A stretch of DNA of 28,565 nucleotides from Rhizophagus sp. LPA8_4_AMF (GCA_021464525.1 JADRCO010000666.1:1-28565), one strand, 5' to 3'; shown: positions 10,082 through 21,079, counted from the first letter of the stretch. Translations and numbers: made by a program. Notes: generated by a model not told the origin, from the letters alone.

Positions 10082-12091
10082 TTAATTTAAATCTTTCGGA
10101 TCAAAGAATGCATATTTCAAATTATTTTCTAATTCCTTGAATTTTTTGAATTTTTTGCTTTTACAAATACAATTATCTTGATTACAGCAATTAACATCAA
10201 TATATTTAATTTTGATTTCATAGGTTTTTCGTTTTAAGAAAATCGGAACATATTTGTTTTTCATAGAATACAAACTAATAAATCTTGGGTTTGATTTTAA
10301 TGGATTAAGCTTAATAATATTAAGCATTTTTCTTATCTTACTCGTATGTTGGAAAGGTAAGATTCCATAATTATCAGAATTAGGGTAGTTTGAAATAATA
10401 AGTGTATGAAATGTAAAATTGGGTAAGTTAACAAAATGATTATTTTCCAAACAATAAGAAAATAAATATGATCCAATTTTTCTATTTTCTTTGTCATTAA
10501 AAAAATAATGTCCAATAACTAGAGAATTGTTTGAAGAATCCAATTTACTTAATACTGGAATTCCAAAACAAAGGACTGATGGATTATATTCCAAATCTAC
10601 TAATGGTTCAGCTATAGCTTGGCAATTTGATGCATTAAAGTCATTTTTTAGAACTTTCAATTTAACGTTAAGATCTGAATGATTAAAATTAAAACTTATA
10701 TCATAACCAACGATCATCCACATAATTTCCAATTTACATTCACGCTTTCTAAATTTTTTTTGAAAACAATGAATTATAAGTTTTGGATCTTCATTTGATG
10801 GCCAAACAACTTGACAGTTAAAGATATCTTTTCCTTTTTTATCGATAACTGTTGCAAAGATACTACATTCAGCATCATTATGTTGAAGGATTTCTAAAAT
10901 ATTTTTTGGAATATTTAATTTAAAAGTAGGATGTTCAGGTGCAGATAATTGATAAGTATAATCTTCTGCACTTGTATAAAGAATTTTTTTTCCAACTAAT
11001 GATAAAACTTGCTTACGCAAATTTTCAGGTAAAAGTTGAAAAATATTAACTGGGTCTTCAAATTTTATACAACTCCAATTTCTAAAACCCTTTAATGATT
11101 CTACCCAATCTGTTTCATTAAAGTTGTTAGAGCAAAATTCATTTCCTCCAAATAATTTAAAACTTTGATATTTAGTAGAATTATTTTTGTTTAATGATTT
11201 TGAAGACTTCTTTTCAATTTTAATATTTGAAGCCTGATAATCAGTATTTTTAACATTTTCACCAAAATTTTCCTCAAAATTTTCTCTTGCAATAAAATAA
11301 GCTCTTCCACCCAAAATAACTTTTTTTGGAATAAATTGACCAAAATCATTTATGATATTTTTAAATTTTCTAGGATCTTTAGTCTCTATAACATCCTTTA
11401 CTGCTTTAATAAATTCTGTAGTTGGATCTAATTTGAATTTTAAAGACATTTTATTGTACTCAATAATATTACAAGTTAAATTAGTTGTCATATTAGAATT
11501 TTTGATGTTTGAATTTTTGATTGATACTCCTAATTTTGCAAAATTTGGTATATCAATATCTGCGATTAAAAGAAAATCATTTTTTATAATCTTATCTTCT
11601 TCCAAATCAATTTGTATTGTATTATTTTTATATCCATCAATGATTTCATCTATTTCACAATCCACTATTGTGAATGCTCTACTATTGGCTTTTTCTAAAG
11701 TTACACTACGTCCATATTCTAGTTTAAGTTTATCTTTAAAAAACCTCCAATCAGGTTCAGGTTCTGATTCTGGTTCTGATTTTATATATACAAATTTATC
11801 ATTATTTTTTATGTTTATAATATTTTCTAAAATTATCATTTCTTCATCTTCTCTTGCTATTATAGCTAACAAGCTTCCGCCAGTACTACTATTATTGTTG
11901 ATCATCTTTACAAATGAAAATGTATTATTCATTTTGACTTCACTATTTTTTTCAAATTTCTCGCGAATTTTTGATAAGCTAGTTTTAGGATTTATATTGA
12001 CTAATACAAGTTTTGACGAAAGATCACCCATTTGAACTGTTAAGTTAATTTCATTCTGCACATTAGTGGAATCCATACTATTTTGACACAT
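10082..12091 (-). CDS. MACPF-like protein, intact, 669 aa, intronless
   Basis: An uninterrupted frame from ATG at 12091-12089; a second ATG at 12076-12074 is a possible alternative start. Residues about 15-70 (LTVQMGDLSSKLVLVNI..) look like a ubiquitin-type beta-grasp fold. A second conserved block near 115-165 holds DWRFFKDKLKLEYGR. Near residues 239-266 DPRKFKNIINDFGQFIP is followed by KKVILGGRAYF. This matches the spacing of the MACPF signature (aromatic-G-x-x-aromatic-x6-GG), although its usual Thr-His pair is replaced by Gln-Phe. The C-terminal part holds paired beta-rich stretches (WSCIKF.., SIFATVIDKKGKDIFNCQV, WMIVGYDI) and ends in a Cys- and Lys-rich tail. No signal peptide or membrane helix is evident. 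MACPF proteins form pores or serve in immunity and development; whether this one does is unknown. Its broken paralogue lies at 3000-4943. Confidence 0.75.
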   Translation of the reverse strand: MCQNSMDSTNVQNEINLTVQMGDLSSKLVLVNINPKTSLSKIREKFEKNSEVKMNNTFSFVKMINNNSSTGGSLLAIIAREDEEMIILENIINIKNNDKFVYIKSEPESEPEPDWRFFKDKLKLEYGRSVTLEKANSRAFTIVDCEIDEIIDGYKNNTIQIDLEEDKIIKNDFLLIADIDIPNFAKLGVSIKNSNIKNSNMTTNLTCNIIEYNKMSLKFKLDPTTEFIKAVKDVIETKDPRKFKNIINDFGQFIPKKVILGGRAYFIARENFEENFGENVKNTDYQASNIKIEKKSSKSLNKNNSTKYQSFKLFGGNEFCSNNFNETDWVESLKGFRNWSCIKFEDPVNIFQLLPENLRKQVLSLVGKKILYTSAEDYTYQLSAPEHPTFKLNIPKNILEILQHNDAECSIFATVIDKKGKDIFNCQVVWPSNEDPKLIIHCFQKKFRKRECKLEIMWMIVGYDISFNFNHSDLNVKLKVLKNDFNASNCQAIAEPLVDLEYNPSVLCFGIPVLSKLDSSNNSLVIGHYFFNDKENRKIGSYLFSYCLENNHFVNLPNFTFHTLIISNYPNSDNYGILPFQHTSKIRKMLNIIKLNPLKSNPRFISLYSMKNKYVPIFLKRKTYEIKIKYIDVNCCNQDNCICKSKKFKKFKELENNLKYAFFDPKDLN
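11752..11785 (-). repeat. In-frame Ser-Glu-Pro microrepeat in the MACPF-like gene
   Basis: The protein reads SEPESEPEPDW where the left paralogue has only SELDW. The DNA shows repeats of a TCTGATTCTGG-like 6-base unit on the plus strand. The expansion keeps the frame. Confidence 0.6.
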
Positions 12092-12097
12092 AATCAA

Positions 12098-14239
12098 GTT
12101 TAAGTTGCTGTTGTTATTATTATCACGTGATATGCGTTTAAGTTATGTTAATGTGTTCATATAATAATTGTATATTTTATAATGTTAACAAGTTGTTTTC
12201 GGGAGGGAATTAAGCATAGATTGTTCAGTTACTTTGTTAATGAAAATTATTACCCGTAGTATTATCTTTTTTAAAACGCACCAGCAGATTTATATTAATT
12301 TTTGTTATCAACCTGGGAAGTTAAAGTGAGTTGATTTACGATTGGGAAAAACGAATGAGAAAAAAAAAGAAAAATGGATAAATGAAAAAACTATATATAT
12401 ATATAATATATAAGTCACGTTCAAAAAATAAATAAATATTGAACACGTGAATTTTAACGAAACATAAAGGAAAAAAAAATGATTTTTTTTTTCGAGATAA
12501 ACAAATCAAAAAAAAAAAATCAAAAAATAGAAAAAAATTTTTATGAAATATTCAAGTCATTAAATCTGACTAACTTTGGAGGATAAAAGGACTTTAGACG
12601 ACTTCACTCGACTTCACTGTCAGGTCTTGTCTTTAGACTTTTGTGTTGTTTTTATACACTATACAAAAATTTTCAATCAATACTTATAATGAAAAGGTTA
12701 GATTGTAATTTGAGAATTCATGGGGAAAACGAAAAAAAAAAATATCGATAGATTTGTCTTTATATACTGTAGATGATGGGATGCACGTAAGATTGTCAAA
12801 TGTATGATTAATACCTAGCCAAATGGCCGATCATGCCAAAGCGGTTTGGTCTACTCAATCTAAAATAAATGAATATAAATAAAGTTAAACAATAATATAA
12901 TTGCCTTTTTCAATCAAGTTCCTTATTAGCTATTTTCTATAATTCGGGAAATTCTTTCATGTGACAGTATGACATATATTAGATAATATTTTAGGAGGTT
13001 AAGCAAAATCTTGCGTGACACAAAATTAAGCATTTTTATTGGTTAAAATTAGTGTTATGTATATTATTATTATTGGCTAAAAAAAATCTGCTCCTTTATG
13101 AAACTAATATTAGCTAATATATGTAAATGTTTTTTGTTTTAAAATAAAAAATCTAGGCATGTAATACTGTATATAAATAAACAAAAAAAAGGAAAACATC
13201 ATAGATATTTCTGAATTTGGGTACAATCCCAAGGTTACATATTTTGCAGATTTCTTTTTTTTTTTTTGATTGTAAAATCTTTAATTAATTTAATGGTAAA
13301 GAATTGTGTTTTGATACTTTCAAATAAATAAATATATATGTTGTGCCTCTGCGTCAGTTGATAGATGGAGATCATTAAGTATAATTAATCCAGTCTTAGT
13401 AAAACTTTAATATTAGAAAACTTTGTAATTTTGAATGAAATGTTAAATGTAATAAACAAGTTAACTATAATTTATTGTGATATATAAGTTTATTTATAGA
13501 ATAAAAAGTAATTTCATTAATAAAAAAAAAGTTTACTATGGAAGATCTTGTTATGCGATACAGGTGACGAGCGTCAAATAACTGTGTTATCCTGCAGCTG
13601 CCGATGATCATGCTTATAACTATTTCCGGTTTAACGTGCGTGTCCTTTTAACTTTTTACGTGTTATTTAGTATCTGAAAAAATATCAATAATAATTATGC
13701 AATTGTAGTTTATTTATAGCTTAATAAAAAAATATCAGCATGATGAAAAAAGCATGATCCTATTTGGTTGTAGGATAACAATCAATAACTGACACCTGAG
13801 AACAAAAAATATATAACAATGTTTTGTAATTAGTGTTAAAAAGTAAAAAACATTGAATTTTTTATGAAGATTTTCGATTTGAAGGTGATGGAATTTTGTT
13901 GGCTTATAAAGAACAAATATTTGATCATCTGCGCAGTTTGATAATTTACAATTAGCACTAATCTATTTTGGATAAAAAAAAAGTTTGTTGTTGGTTTTAG
14001 GAAAATTTAAAAATTTCAACCAAAGTCGTAAAGAATCAGCAATTTATTACAGTAGTTTTATTTTGCGGCAAATGTAGATCCCACAATTTTCTGAATAAAA
14101 AGTTACTAGATAGTTTACTAGGTGAGGTTCATTATGAATTTGATGAATAGGAATTCAACTTTAAAAGTCAAGAAATAATGGAACGGAAATTAGATAAGTA
14201 TTAATCATTTATACAATACTTTTTTTAAAAAAACTACAT
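12098..14239. other. Gene desert, upstream of the MACPF-like gene
   Basis: More than 2 kb with no gene I can support. It includes the promoter side of the minus-strand MACPF-like gene; ATCACGTGAT at about 12123-12132 is an E-box-like palindrome some 35 bp upstream of its start. A 34-codon plus-strand frame near 13862-13965 (FYEDFRFEGDGILLAYKEQ..) looks gene-like but has no context. Confidence 0.4.
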
Positions 14240-14276
14240 AAACTATGGCCAATACATTTATGGAGTTCCATAGTTT
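14240..14276. repeat. Hairpin AAACTATGG..CCATAGTTT
   Basis: Perfect 9-bp arms at 14240-14248 and 14268-14276 enclose a 19-base loop. It lies 22 bp left of the 280-bp inverted-repeat element. Confidence 0.5.
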
Positions 14277-14298
14277 GAAAGATTGTATAAACTTAATT

Positions 14299-14578
14299 GT
14301 CCGAAGCGGACTCTACAGTACACTCCAAATCATGCACGTCGTGTCTGTCCCACCGCGTAATCGACCAATCAAATTTCATGATCAGGTGTAACATTTACCA
14401 TTTAGACATAAACAAAGTCTACCGCGTTACTGTGTTGCTATTTTAAGAATTTATGTTAATTACGCATTTAAATAAACTATACATAAATTAAACATGATTT
14501 AACTATAAATTTTAAACTATATACTGTAGTTTTGATGTTGCATTTCTTCTTTCGTGTGATACATTAACGCTTCGGACG
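14299..14578. mobile_element. 280-bp MITE-like element with GTCCGAAGCG ends
   Basis: GTCCGAAGCG at 14299-14308 is perfectly inverted as CGCTTCGGAC at 14569-14578. The interior is richer in G+C than the surroundings at its left side, and contains two TACWGTA motifs (14314 and 14522). The same end motif bounds the 100-bp element at 2297-2395, so this looks like a family. No coding frame; no target duplication recognised. Confidence 0.5.
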
Positions 14579-15321
14579 CTCCAACGGTTCCCGTTACCTA
14601 GTTTATAGAAGAGAGTCGATTAGTTTAACGTCATAAACTGTAAACAGACAATTCCTAATTACCTAATATGGGTGCAGTTACTGCGACAAAAAACGACATC
14701 GTGAAAATAATCGAATAATCGTTATATTGTAATGAAATGAACCGATGCGATGCAATTTTAGTCAAGTTTCTAATATTAATTTTTCTTTGTCCTAGAATTT
14801 TATAAAATTACGAAATTTATTATTATTATAAGTCTTACGATGATTAATTTTCTACTCGTTAGTCATCATGGTGTTTTATTTATAAAATTTGTGCATCGAA
14901 TTATTTTTAATCCTTAAATTAGTAAATACTAAATAATAATTTTGAAAAATTAACAATAATATTTGATATATTTCCGTTAATAATGATCGATCAGTAGTTC
15001 ATTTTATCTAGTCTAGTTTTAAAAAATTAAATCACTAATTAGTAGTAAAATTCCAATATGATTACAGTATAATCTAAAAGGATCTAGTTTGTCATTTGAC
15101 TTTCACGAATGACGCAGTAAAGTTTAAACATGATTGTAGATCATGAACGAGCGCCTAAAAAATAACATTATTTTTAAAAAATAAAATAAAATAATATAAT
15201 TATTCGGTTATTTTTTTTAGTAAAAATAAATAAAAATCAAAAAGAATTCTTTAGTAAAAATTCATAAAAAACGTTTCATTGATATTTAAAAAAAATTTTC
15301 ATTGATATCAATAAAAAAAAG
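14579..15321. other. AT-rich intergenic stretch
   Basis: No gene supported on either strand. A short less AT-rich piece follows the MITE-like element (14580-14720) without any identifiable feature. Confidence 0.4.
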
Positions 15322-15480
15322 TTTTTTAATTAAGATTAATAATGAATTAATAATGATTGATAAAGAACGTTTTTCTATTAATATAAATAAATAAAAAAAA
15401 ATTTTTTAATTAAGATTAATAATGAATTAATAATGATTGATAAAAAACGTTTTTCTATTAATAAAAATAAAAAATTTTTT
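15322..15480. repeat. Two-copy tandem repeat, 80-bp period
   Basis: TTTTTTAATTAAGATTAATA starts at 15322 and again at 15402. The copies continue alike through AATGATTGATAAA and ACGTTTTTCTATTAAT. The second copy is slightly shorter. Near identity points to recent duplication. Confidence 0.85.
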
Positions 15481-18356
15481 TATTAAAAAAAAAGTATCTT
15501 GCAGTGGACGACTGGATAACTTGACTATCCTATAACTGATAATAAATAAACTCATGTCGCCTTATATGTAATATTGGAAGGTTTTTTCTATTATTCTTTA
15601 TTATTATAATAATAGCAAAAAAAAAATTTTCGATTAAAAAAAAAGAATTTTTTCTTTTTAGTTAATATTAGACGATTTATAAGGGAGACGCGTATATTAA
15701 ATTGGCGTTATGATGATATTTTCATTGTAATTTACTTTTATGAAATGTAAATAGTATTCTTATAAAATGGTAAATTTGTATATGATCGACAAAAAAAAAT
15801 CAATCTATCGGTCGTTTTCACATTTATTTGGAATTAATATTTGAATCATCCATTTTTTATTTTTAGAATAAATAGTAAAAGATAACTGATAATACGAAAA
15901 TTAGGTCATTACTTTAAAACGTGTACTTCAGTCATGCATTAAAACTGATTAAAGATAAAAAATTTGATAGTGTGCAACGAAGAAAATAAGTTTCATTTAA
16001 CTTTATTTATATTATTAAATAATAATATTTCATTCTATTATATTGAACTTTAAATAATATATATTTTTTTTCCTCTTTTTTATATTTTCCTTATTTATAT
16101 TCATTGAAGCTTAAATAATTTTTTTAATGATAGAGGAACAATCTATTAATGACTTTTATAGAACGCCATAAAACGTATTTTATTTTTCATGTTTCAGCCG
16201 ACTCAAAAAACGCCAGTTATAATAAAGATTTTTCTTTGTGTATCATAAATAAAGTATATAAAGTGATTTTTTTGAAAAGAATGTTCTAAAATGATTATTT
16301 AATAAGGATTTTTTTTATAAAAGAATTTTGGTTGTGATCAACCGGAATACGGTAAATCTAAGAGTTCAATAACTGTTACTTTTGAAAAAAAAGGAATATT
16401 ATGCATATTATGAAATATTTTGTGGCTTTTTGTAAAAGAATTTCCCAAAATAGAATTTTTTTTTTCTTCGCGCCATAAGGACTTTATAAGGTCTTACTTT
16501 GTTTCAAAAATATATATTTATCCTATATTCACATGACAATATAGTATGTGACCATCAAATAAAAGCTCGAGCATGTGATTTTTGAGCATGTGATTTTGTT
16601 ACATACAGCGCAGATGTGGCAACACGAACTGATCGTACAAACTAATAAAAGGTTGGCTCATTTTGAAAGATTCCTATTATAATGGCTATAAATCTTTTAA
16701 AACATTATTTGAATTTACATGTAATAATAGTTTGTTGCGACTTCTCAGCTGTACAATAAACGCATCAAACGTTGTTTAAAAAAAATCCTGTTGTGCATTT
16801 CTGATTATTATAAAAAAAAGAATGGTTCAATTCTACCTTTTAAATTAATTATTTCATTATTTCTATTTTCAGAAATTATTCTCTTTAAAACTTTATTTTA
16901 CCACGTTATTTACACTAAATAAATTACGTCAAATTAAAAAATCGGCTTAACTTTTATTACGTTATTTCAAGTTTCAACCAGTAGGAAAAAAAAAAATCTT
17001 TTGTCAATTTATCCGCTGACAATTGTGACATGCATAATTAGCCATCTAAATTTATCTAAATTCTATATTTGCTTCAACATTTACCCGAAAACAAAACCAA
17101 AAATATCCAATTTTGATTAACTTTACTTTTGATGTAATTTTTCTTTTTTTCTATGTCCGAAAAAAAACCATGGTATTCCCCACGAAATTAGTGGATCATC
17201 CATTAAATGCATGTGATTATCTTTTAAAACTATTTTAAACTAAAATTAGAGACTTCTCGAAATTAGTATGGTGACACTTAGTGCGACAGGATTAAATGAT
17301 TTAAGTATGCAACCAATCACTCCGCCAACCAATTAAGGATTTTTTTAAAAACCATAATTTCTTTGTTTATTTTTTTTTATCACAATATTTATTATTAGTT
17401 ATGACTATTTTATTATCGTAGATTAGACTATTCAATTAATTTATTTATATACAATTTCATACAATTTTTTTTCTTTTTAAAAGGTAAAAACATGTATTTC
17501 GATTATTATTAATATTTGATATCAAAGGTAAACTATAAAAAAAATATATTACTATAATATAATCCAAAAAGAGATTAATTCACAATGAAAGAATAAATTT
17601 GGATAATTGTAAATGTACAATGTTATATAAAATAACAGATTAATAGTTACTAAATGCAGAAAGCACAAGTGTTGTTTGATATTATTTTTACGTTATTTTT
17701 ATTTAATATAAATTTTTTTTATTAATTTAACCAATTTCCAAATTCAAATTCTTTTTTTATCATTGTGATAGGATAACTTTTGAACTATATATTTTTCCAT
17801 ATTAAAGATTTTTTTTTTATCCTCTGCGGTAAATAATTATCATTATGTAAACCAATTAAAGGTTAAACCAATACAAATCAACGAAAACAACTAATAAACC
17901 TCTTCTAGATTCAATGAAAGTTTTACTCCGGTGGAATTACCAATGAAAAAACAAATACTATAAATTGTACAGCAGTAAATAATAGTTCAAGTAATATATT
18001 ATGTGGTAGAATCGACTAAGAATAGTGATTAATCCTAAAATTTTGAGTGAAAAGTCCTAAAATGGTTTTTTTTAATAATTGTTCTGGAAATAAGAATTTC
18101 CTCATTAGTGTGATCAAGAAGTTTAATAGATTAGTAAGCAATATTTTATGTTAAAATTTTTTTAAACAAAAACGTATTTTAATCGAAAAATTATATAATT
18201 TTTTAAAAAAAATTAACTATCTTTTCAACCGGAGATTTGAATATGAAATAAAAAAATTTTTAGCGGGTTTGTCACGTGATTCTTCTTCGCTTCAGACGAC
18301 CTATTTTTTTAATTCCATTAGCGTCAACCACACAATATTTTTAAAATATTTTAATT
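15481..18356. other. Long gene-poor AT-rich stretch
   Basis: Nearly 3 kb of A/T runs with no gene I can support. A direct duplication of GAGCATGTGATTTT occurs at about 16570-16597. No RNA gene was recognised. Confidence 0.4.
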
Positions 18357-18599
18357 TTAAATACTTTGATCCAATTTGAACCATGAAAAGGTTTGAGGCA
18401 ATACCGGATCTATTTCCTGAATTGCTTTTATCTTTAACAGTTCTGAATTTCGCGTGAAAACATTTCCAAATCTAAATCTCCGTAACGCTTCTAGGAAATC
18501 CATTCCGGGATATAGCCTGTTGCGTGTTCCAATTAAAAATAATAATTTCTGATGGTAGGGAACGTTTCGTCTTTCAAAAAAATGTGTTCTAAAAATCAT
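18357..18599 (-). CDS. Uncharacterised 80-aa ORF or exon
   Basis: The frame runs from ATG at 18599 to a stop at 18357. It stands out from its surroundings by higher G+C and a balanced composition: RNRLYPGMDFLEALRRF and LKIKAIQEIDPVLPQTFSWF look like real protein. There is no membrane segment or signal peptide and I recognise no family. The start lies beside TTTTTAG, which could instead be a splice acceptor, making this the last exon of a longer gene or a leftover of one. No other exon is visible upstream. An inverted repeat partner (18743-18985) begins about 140 bp to the right. Confidence 0.4.
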   Translation of the reverse strand: MIFRTHFFERRNVPYHQKLLFLIGTRNRLYPGMDFLEALRRFRFGNVFTRNSELLKIKAIQEIDPVLPQTFSWFKLDQSI

Positions 18600-18742
18600 G
18601 AAACGAGAATTCTTTATTCTTGTAATCTATCATTATTAAAATCTTTTTTATACATAATGTCGATGGAATATTTTGCTATTACAATTACACGGATTAACTT
18701 AATTGATAAAATTGATGATAATAAGGATTAAACTCATTTTTA

Positions 18743-18985
18743 AAATTATGTCGATAATATAATTTGAAGTTAATTAATTTATTGGTGTTATTTTATAGTT
18801 GAGTTTACGTCAAAATTTATTTTATTTACATTTACTTATTTATTTTTTATTATTTAATATTTTGTTTATTTAATTTTATATTTATAATTATAGGTAGTTT
18901 TCGCAATTATTATAGCTATCGACGCGCTAAAAATTTCTTTTGATCACCATTTATTAGTATACTTTTGAAAAAGATAATTTATTTT
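18743..18985 (+). repeat. Inverted partner of the repeat at 5921-6180
   Basis: Reverse complement similarity to 5921-6180 extends from TAAATTATGTCGATAATAT-like sequence to AAAGATAATTTA. The copy here lacks the TACAGTA found at 6085-6091 in the other copy. It may be a duplicated 3' untranslated region; the plus-strand sequence before it reads IDDNKD and stops. Confidence 0.6.
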
Positions 18986-19336
18986 ATAATAAATTAAACT
19001 TATCAATAAAATTCAAGTATATATTGTTATGTTAAATTAGTGAAAAATTAACAAACAGTATTTTATACTATAAAATGGGAGTATGTGAAAAATGATCGAC
19101 ATTAAATACCAACTTACCAAAAATTCATTCTTCTAGGTTTCACAGAATTGTTGATCTAATGATATATAAAGCGACATATTTTAGCCCACTCGCAAATTGC
19201 GTTTTTCGTTAAAAAAATTATATATATATATAAAAAAACAAAAAAAAAAAACAAAATATATTATATCCCTCTTATATATATACTGTAAATAAAAAAAAAC
19301 CCAATTTTAATTTCGTAACTATCACTCGCTATAAAA

Positions 19337-19760
19337 ATGTATAAAATGTCGATTACAAGAAATCCTTACATCTTCATCGGTTTCGTAAACATGGTAAGTT
19401 TAACTATTTCTTTTCAACAATAGTTGAACAAACTTGCTAAAGAAAATTAGTTATTTGGTTAAAAAATTTTGCTACCATTTTTTTTTTCAGGCTGGTCTTC
19501 ATAATTTTGTAAAGTCAGTCCTCCTTTATCGCGCTGGGCGTGAAAAATACTTAACCATGTTAAAGGTTATCTTTAACGTTAACATCGCTGCATATTATAT
19601 GATTGAATTACTTTGCGTTACAAATGATTTGTCTTTGGACGGATGCAAGAAAATTAGTTATGCACAGAACATATTTAGCTGTTTTATGATGCAATCATTG
19701 GCCGCTTACATGTTTAATCTTATTAAGCAATATGAATATAACAAATTTATACGTGGATGA
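19337..19760 (+). CDS. Two-exon small membrane protein, 108 aa, probably truncated
   Basis: Exon 1 (19337-19393) encodes MYKMSITRNPYIFIGFVNM. A 97-nt intron (19394-19490) has a GTAAGT donor and a TTTTTTTTTCAG acceptor. Exon 2 (19491-19760) is in phase and encodes AGLHNFVKSVLLYRAGREKY and onward to IRG and stop. There are hydrophobic stretches near residues 10-22, 44-62 (VIFNVNIAAYYMIELLCV) and 79-97 (NIFSCFMMQSLAAYMFNLI), so it is probably an integral membrane protein. It ends soon after the last helix with a charged tail. This looks like the front part of a larger multi-helix protein whose remainder has been lost, but that is inference. Function unknown. The splice signals and clean phase make expression plausible. 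A decayed SAM-like gene begins about 210 bp downstream on the same strand. Confidence 0.6.
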
Positions 19761-19972
19761 GTATTGGATTTGTTATATGTAACGCTCAAAATTTGTGTTG
19801 ATCACATCATACAAATAGTACGATGATGCAATGTATCGCTTAAAAATGTAATTGGGTGGACCGATCACAAGACTGTACAACGGCATATTACTAATTTTTT
19901 GTCCCAAACAAATGTGTAAATTTCGAGTATGTCTACTTAGTGGCCCTAAATTTCTTACATTGGCAAGAGGAA

Positions 19973-20910
19973 TATAAGATCGATGCTCTTATCGTTTTCT
20001 TGCATAAAGAGGAGGACATGAGGATGGTTTGGATATCGTTTGAAAGGAAAAAAATTATTGGTTGTGCTTTCCTCAAGATTACAAGAAGAATTTGAAAGAC
20101 ATGGAACGGAAAGAAGTTGGGACATTGCAACAACCTTCGTAGACTTCGCCAAGGAGTGTAAAGAGAAAATATTTAGAGCTTTTTCGATGTACCGCAGTCT
20201 GAAGGAAGTCTTGACAAAATTCGGCATTGATTATAATGGTAACAAAGGCTATTCCATATTCACTTCACAAATTTACGAAATTCAAGATGACAATGAGCAT
20301 TTCAATTGTATAGCGGATATATTGTTCAGGGCGAAGCTTATCGGTCCTTAGTCATAGACAGTTTAGAATTTAATGTGCTCTGGTGATGCGACGAATAAGG
20401 ATTTAAGTGTGAGGCCTGAATATGAAATAACTGGTGATGCAATTGGTTGATTATGTAATCAAGGTAAGCGAAAATGTTGTCTTTTTGCTTGACATATTAT
20501 TTATTCACGAGAGAACTATTTTTTTTAGGAATCTGAGAATCTCATTGTGAGGGTACAGTGTAGGGTTTCGCACGAAATATCAAACAACTTGAGAACTATA
20601 CCAAACTTAACAAGAAAAAAACGAAAGAGGAGAATGGAAATTTTGGCTATCATTATGGTGTCATCATTGGTATGTATTTTCACTTCATAATATAGTTCGC
20701 ATTATATTCTCTTGTTACAAAATTTAACATTGAACTTTTCACTCGCTAGAGATTTGCATTTTTGTCTGGACAAGGTCTTTCGAGCAGAAGCCTCGGATAA
20801 AAATTCTGATGATTTCGCTTGCTGAATAAAAGTGTAAATAAATTTTGAGCAGTTCATTAAAGGATAGGGTGCTGATAAATCCCGATAATAAAAAAGTTAA
20901 GATAGAGTGA
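19973..20910 (+). pseudogene. Decayed SAM-like plus nuclease-like gene, copy P1
   Basis: Plus-strand coding remains run across several frames. The N-terminal part (KIDALIVFLHKEEDMRM, then SWDIATTFVDFAKECKEK) has the layout of a SAM-like helical domain. Next come FRAFSMYRSLKEVLTKFGID and a frame open to TAG at 20349-20351. Beyond the stop, EYEITGDA and DYVIK recall a PD-(D/E)XK-type nuclease core. The DYVIK codons end at a 65-nt intron (20464-20528, GTAAGC..TTTTTTAG). The next exon contains QLENYTKLNKKK and ends at a second intron (20670-20749, GTATGT..CTAG). The last exon ends LKDRVLINPDNKKVKIE with TGA at 20908-20910. Copy P2 follows in the same orientation and shares nearly every block. The nuclease assignment is inference from short motifs. 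Confidence 0.6.
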
Positions 20911-21079
20911 GTATCTCTTGGATATCGACTGTGTAGAAGGATATTAGTGGACAATAAATATCGACTACAGGAAAGAAAAAGTGACCTTTCGGAAGTCTTC
21001 GACTGAAGTAAAAACAACTGTGACCCTAGATTCCATATACCCGGGAGTAAGTAGAACTGGAAATGAGGCGGTCACGCTA

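Noticed and set aside
10333-10515. Minus-strand 60-aa frame inside the intact MACPF-like gene
   Set aside because: Out-of-frame overlap with a 669-aa gene conserved in its paralogue.
10742-10769. The 28 bases extra in the intact gene considered as an intron
   Set aside because: Too short, no GT..AG borders, and the intact frame reads through it.
12815-12860. GCCAAA..TTTGG imperfect hairpin considered as a tRNA or MITE
   Set aside because: No tRNA arms or T-loop consensus and the inverted repeat is too short and imperfect.
13862-13965. 34-codon plus-strand frame with a gene-like composition
   Set aside because: Too short, no splice partners found, no paralogue in the window; mentioned only under the gene desert.
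19933-20227. Minus-strand frames over decayed gene P1
   Set aside because: Shadows of plus-strand coding remains that are shared with P2.
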